From Acidobacteriaceae bacterium (GTDB taxonomy: Bacteria > Acidobacteriota > Terriglobia > Terriglobales > Acidobacteriaceae): a DNA stretch of 5,982 nt. A program made the position numbers and the translations under genes. Each line of letters starts with the position of its first letter. Positions within the stretch are counted from its first letter, which is position 1. Where the stretch lies: NCBI GenBank assembly GCA_030838305.1, contig JAUTWY010000581.1, positions 1-5,982 of the forward strand. The letters run 5' to 3'. Below, piece by piece: positions 5,579 to 5,982 of this stretch. The notes under the pieces were generated by a model. The model was not told the origin of the DNA. It searched no databases and saw only the letters and a program-made list of their open reading frames with translations.

Positions 5579-5832
5579 ACGACCGTCTGCGATTCCTGAT
5601 TGCGAATCAGACTTCGGGACTCGCCGCAAAGCGCCGCATCCGCGAATATTATCAGTGGCCGAATATTGCATTGGAAATCGAACCGGTGTATCTCGAAACC
5701 ATGGGCAGAGAACTGAATGAACCCCCAGCGAAGAAACCGAGTGGGAGCGTACGTGAGGCATTAGCAGCGCAACGGAAGGCAGGATTAAAGGACGGGCATG
5801 TAGCGCCAGGAAACGACAATAGTCAAAAATAA
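5566..5832 (+). pseudogene. 3' remnant of a probable group 1 glycosyltransferase
   Basis: An open frame of 88 codons ends at TAA 5830-5832 and reads like the last helices and tail of a GT-B fold glycosyltransferase: DLNDRLRFLIANQTSGLAAK, then RRIREYYQWPNIALEIEPVY, followed by a hydrophilic tail (about residues 50-88) ending NDNSQK. The pattern R-R-x-R-E-x-Y-x-W-P-x-I-A followed by an amphipathic helix is common at the C-terminus of such enzymes. No catalytic region (for example an E-x7-E motif) is present. Upstream, the same frame continues only as the antisense of the regulator remnant, and no ribosome binding site or plausible start precedes it, so the 5' part appears to be lost. The family call rests on pattern memory alone. 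It could instead be a short hypothetical gene starting at GTG 5497, which I consider less likely. Confidence 0.45.
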
Positions 5833-5852
5833 ACTCGAAAGGCACTAGAGAG

Positions 5853-5880
5853 AGGACGGGATTCGCGTCCTTATTTGTTT
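5853..5880 (+). terminator. Rho-independent terminator-like hairpin
   Basis: AGGACG (5853-5858) pairs perfectly with CGTCCT (5866-5871) around a seven-base loop and is followed at once by the T-rich tract TATTTGTTT. It lies 20 bases after the stop of the glycosyltransferase remnant, the expected place for that gene's terminator. This supports the idea that the remnant is the true 3' end of a former gene. The stem is short (6 bp) and the T-tract is interrupted. Confidence 0.55.
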
Positions 5881-5982
5881 ACAATTGAAGCTTCGTTTCA
5901 GGTCTGCTTGGGGCCGTCGTACAGCAAGCCTCAGCAGCACTGTCATTCAGTGAACTTCATTCATGGAAAACGTAATTCTCGT

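Noticed and set aside
5246..5845. Minus-strand open frame of 199 codons as an intact protein
   Set aside because: Its first half (above about 5578) is the antisense of the plus-strand glycosyltransferase-like fragment, its middle is receiver-like, and it ends by running out of frame at the start of the HTH. It is a composite of remnants, not one gene.
5963..5982. Start of a new plus-strand gene at the right edge (ATG, MENVIL...)
   Set aside because: Only six full codons are visible and no Shine-Dalgarno sequence precedes the ATG; it cannot be supported from this window.

Overview
The window looks like chromosomal DNA of an Acidobacteriota bacterium (Terriglobia/Koribacter-like). This assignment is inferred from the protein families: a secreted phosphoesterase of the acid phosphatase/phospholipase C type, a TonB-like protein with an N-terminal PilZ domain, and a FixJ/LuxR-type regulator whose residues resemble a group I associate with this phylum. 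GC is moderately high, GTG starts are used, and intergenic gaps are short. No rRNA, tRNA, CRISPR array or intact mobile element is visible.

Layout. Bases 1-816 (minus strand) hold the N-terminal 272 residues of an exported phosphoesterase that runs off the left edge. A 282-bp divergent intergenic region follows and contains a perfect 12-bp palindrome. A plus-strand cluster then runs from 1099 to 3489: a ureohydrolase (agmatinase/arginase family), a DUF302 protein, a DUF202 membrane protein whose start overlaps the preceding stop, and, after 61 bp, rpiA (ribose-5-phosphate isomerase A). Next comes an intergenic palindromic element built on CACAGAG words (about 3511-3570). It is followed by a 288-residue PilZ-transmembrane-TonB C-terminal fusion (3617-4483). 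A convergent minus-strand gene (4571-4972) encodes a small four-helix membrane protein.

The right end (about 5072-5832) is a gene graveyard. On the minus strand lies the remnant of a LuxR/FixJ-type response regulator. It keeps the C-terminal part of the receiver and a whole HTH, but it is broken by two mutually compensating frameshifts and lacks its phospho-acceptor half. It abuts, head to head at about 5570, the 3' remnant of what looks like a group 1 glycosyltransferase on the plus strand, which ends in a terminator-like hairpin. The simplest reading is one deletion that removed a shared divergent promoter together with both 5' ends.

Functionally, the intact genes mix housekeeping metabolism (pentose phosphate pathway, guanidino-compound hydrolysis) with envelope functions (secreted phosphatase, PilZ-TonB protein, small membrane proteins). 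I see no complete novel defence or mobile system. The most interesting items are the PilZ-TonB fusion, the CACAGAG palindrome, and the decayed regulator/glycosyltransferase junction.
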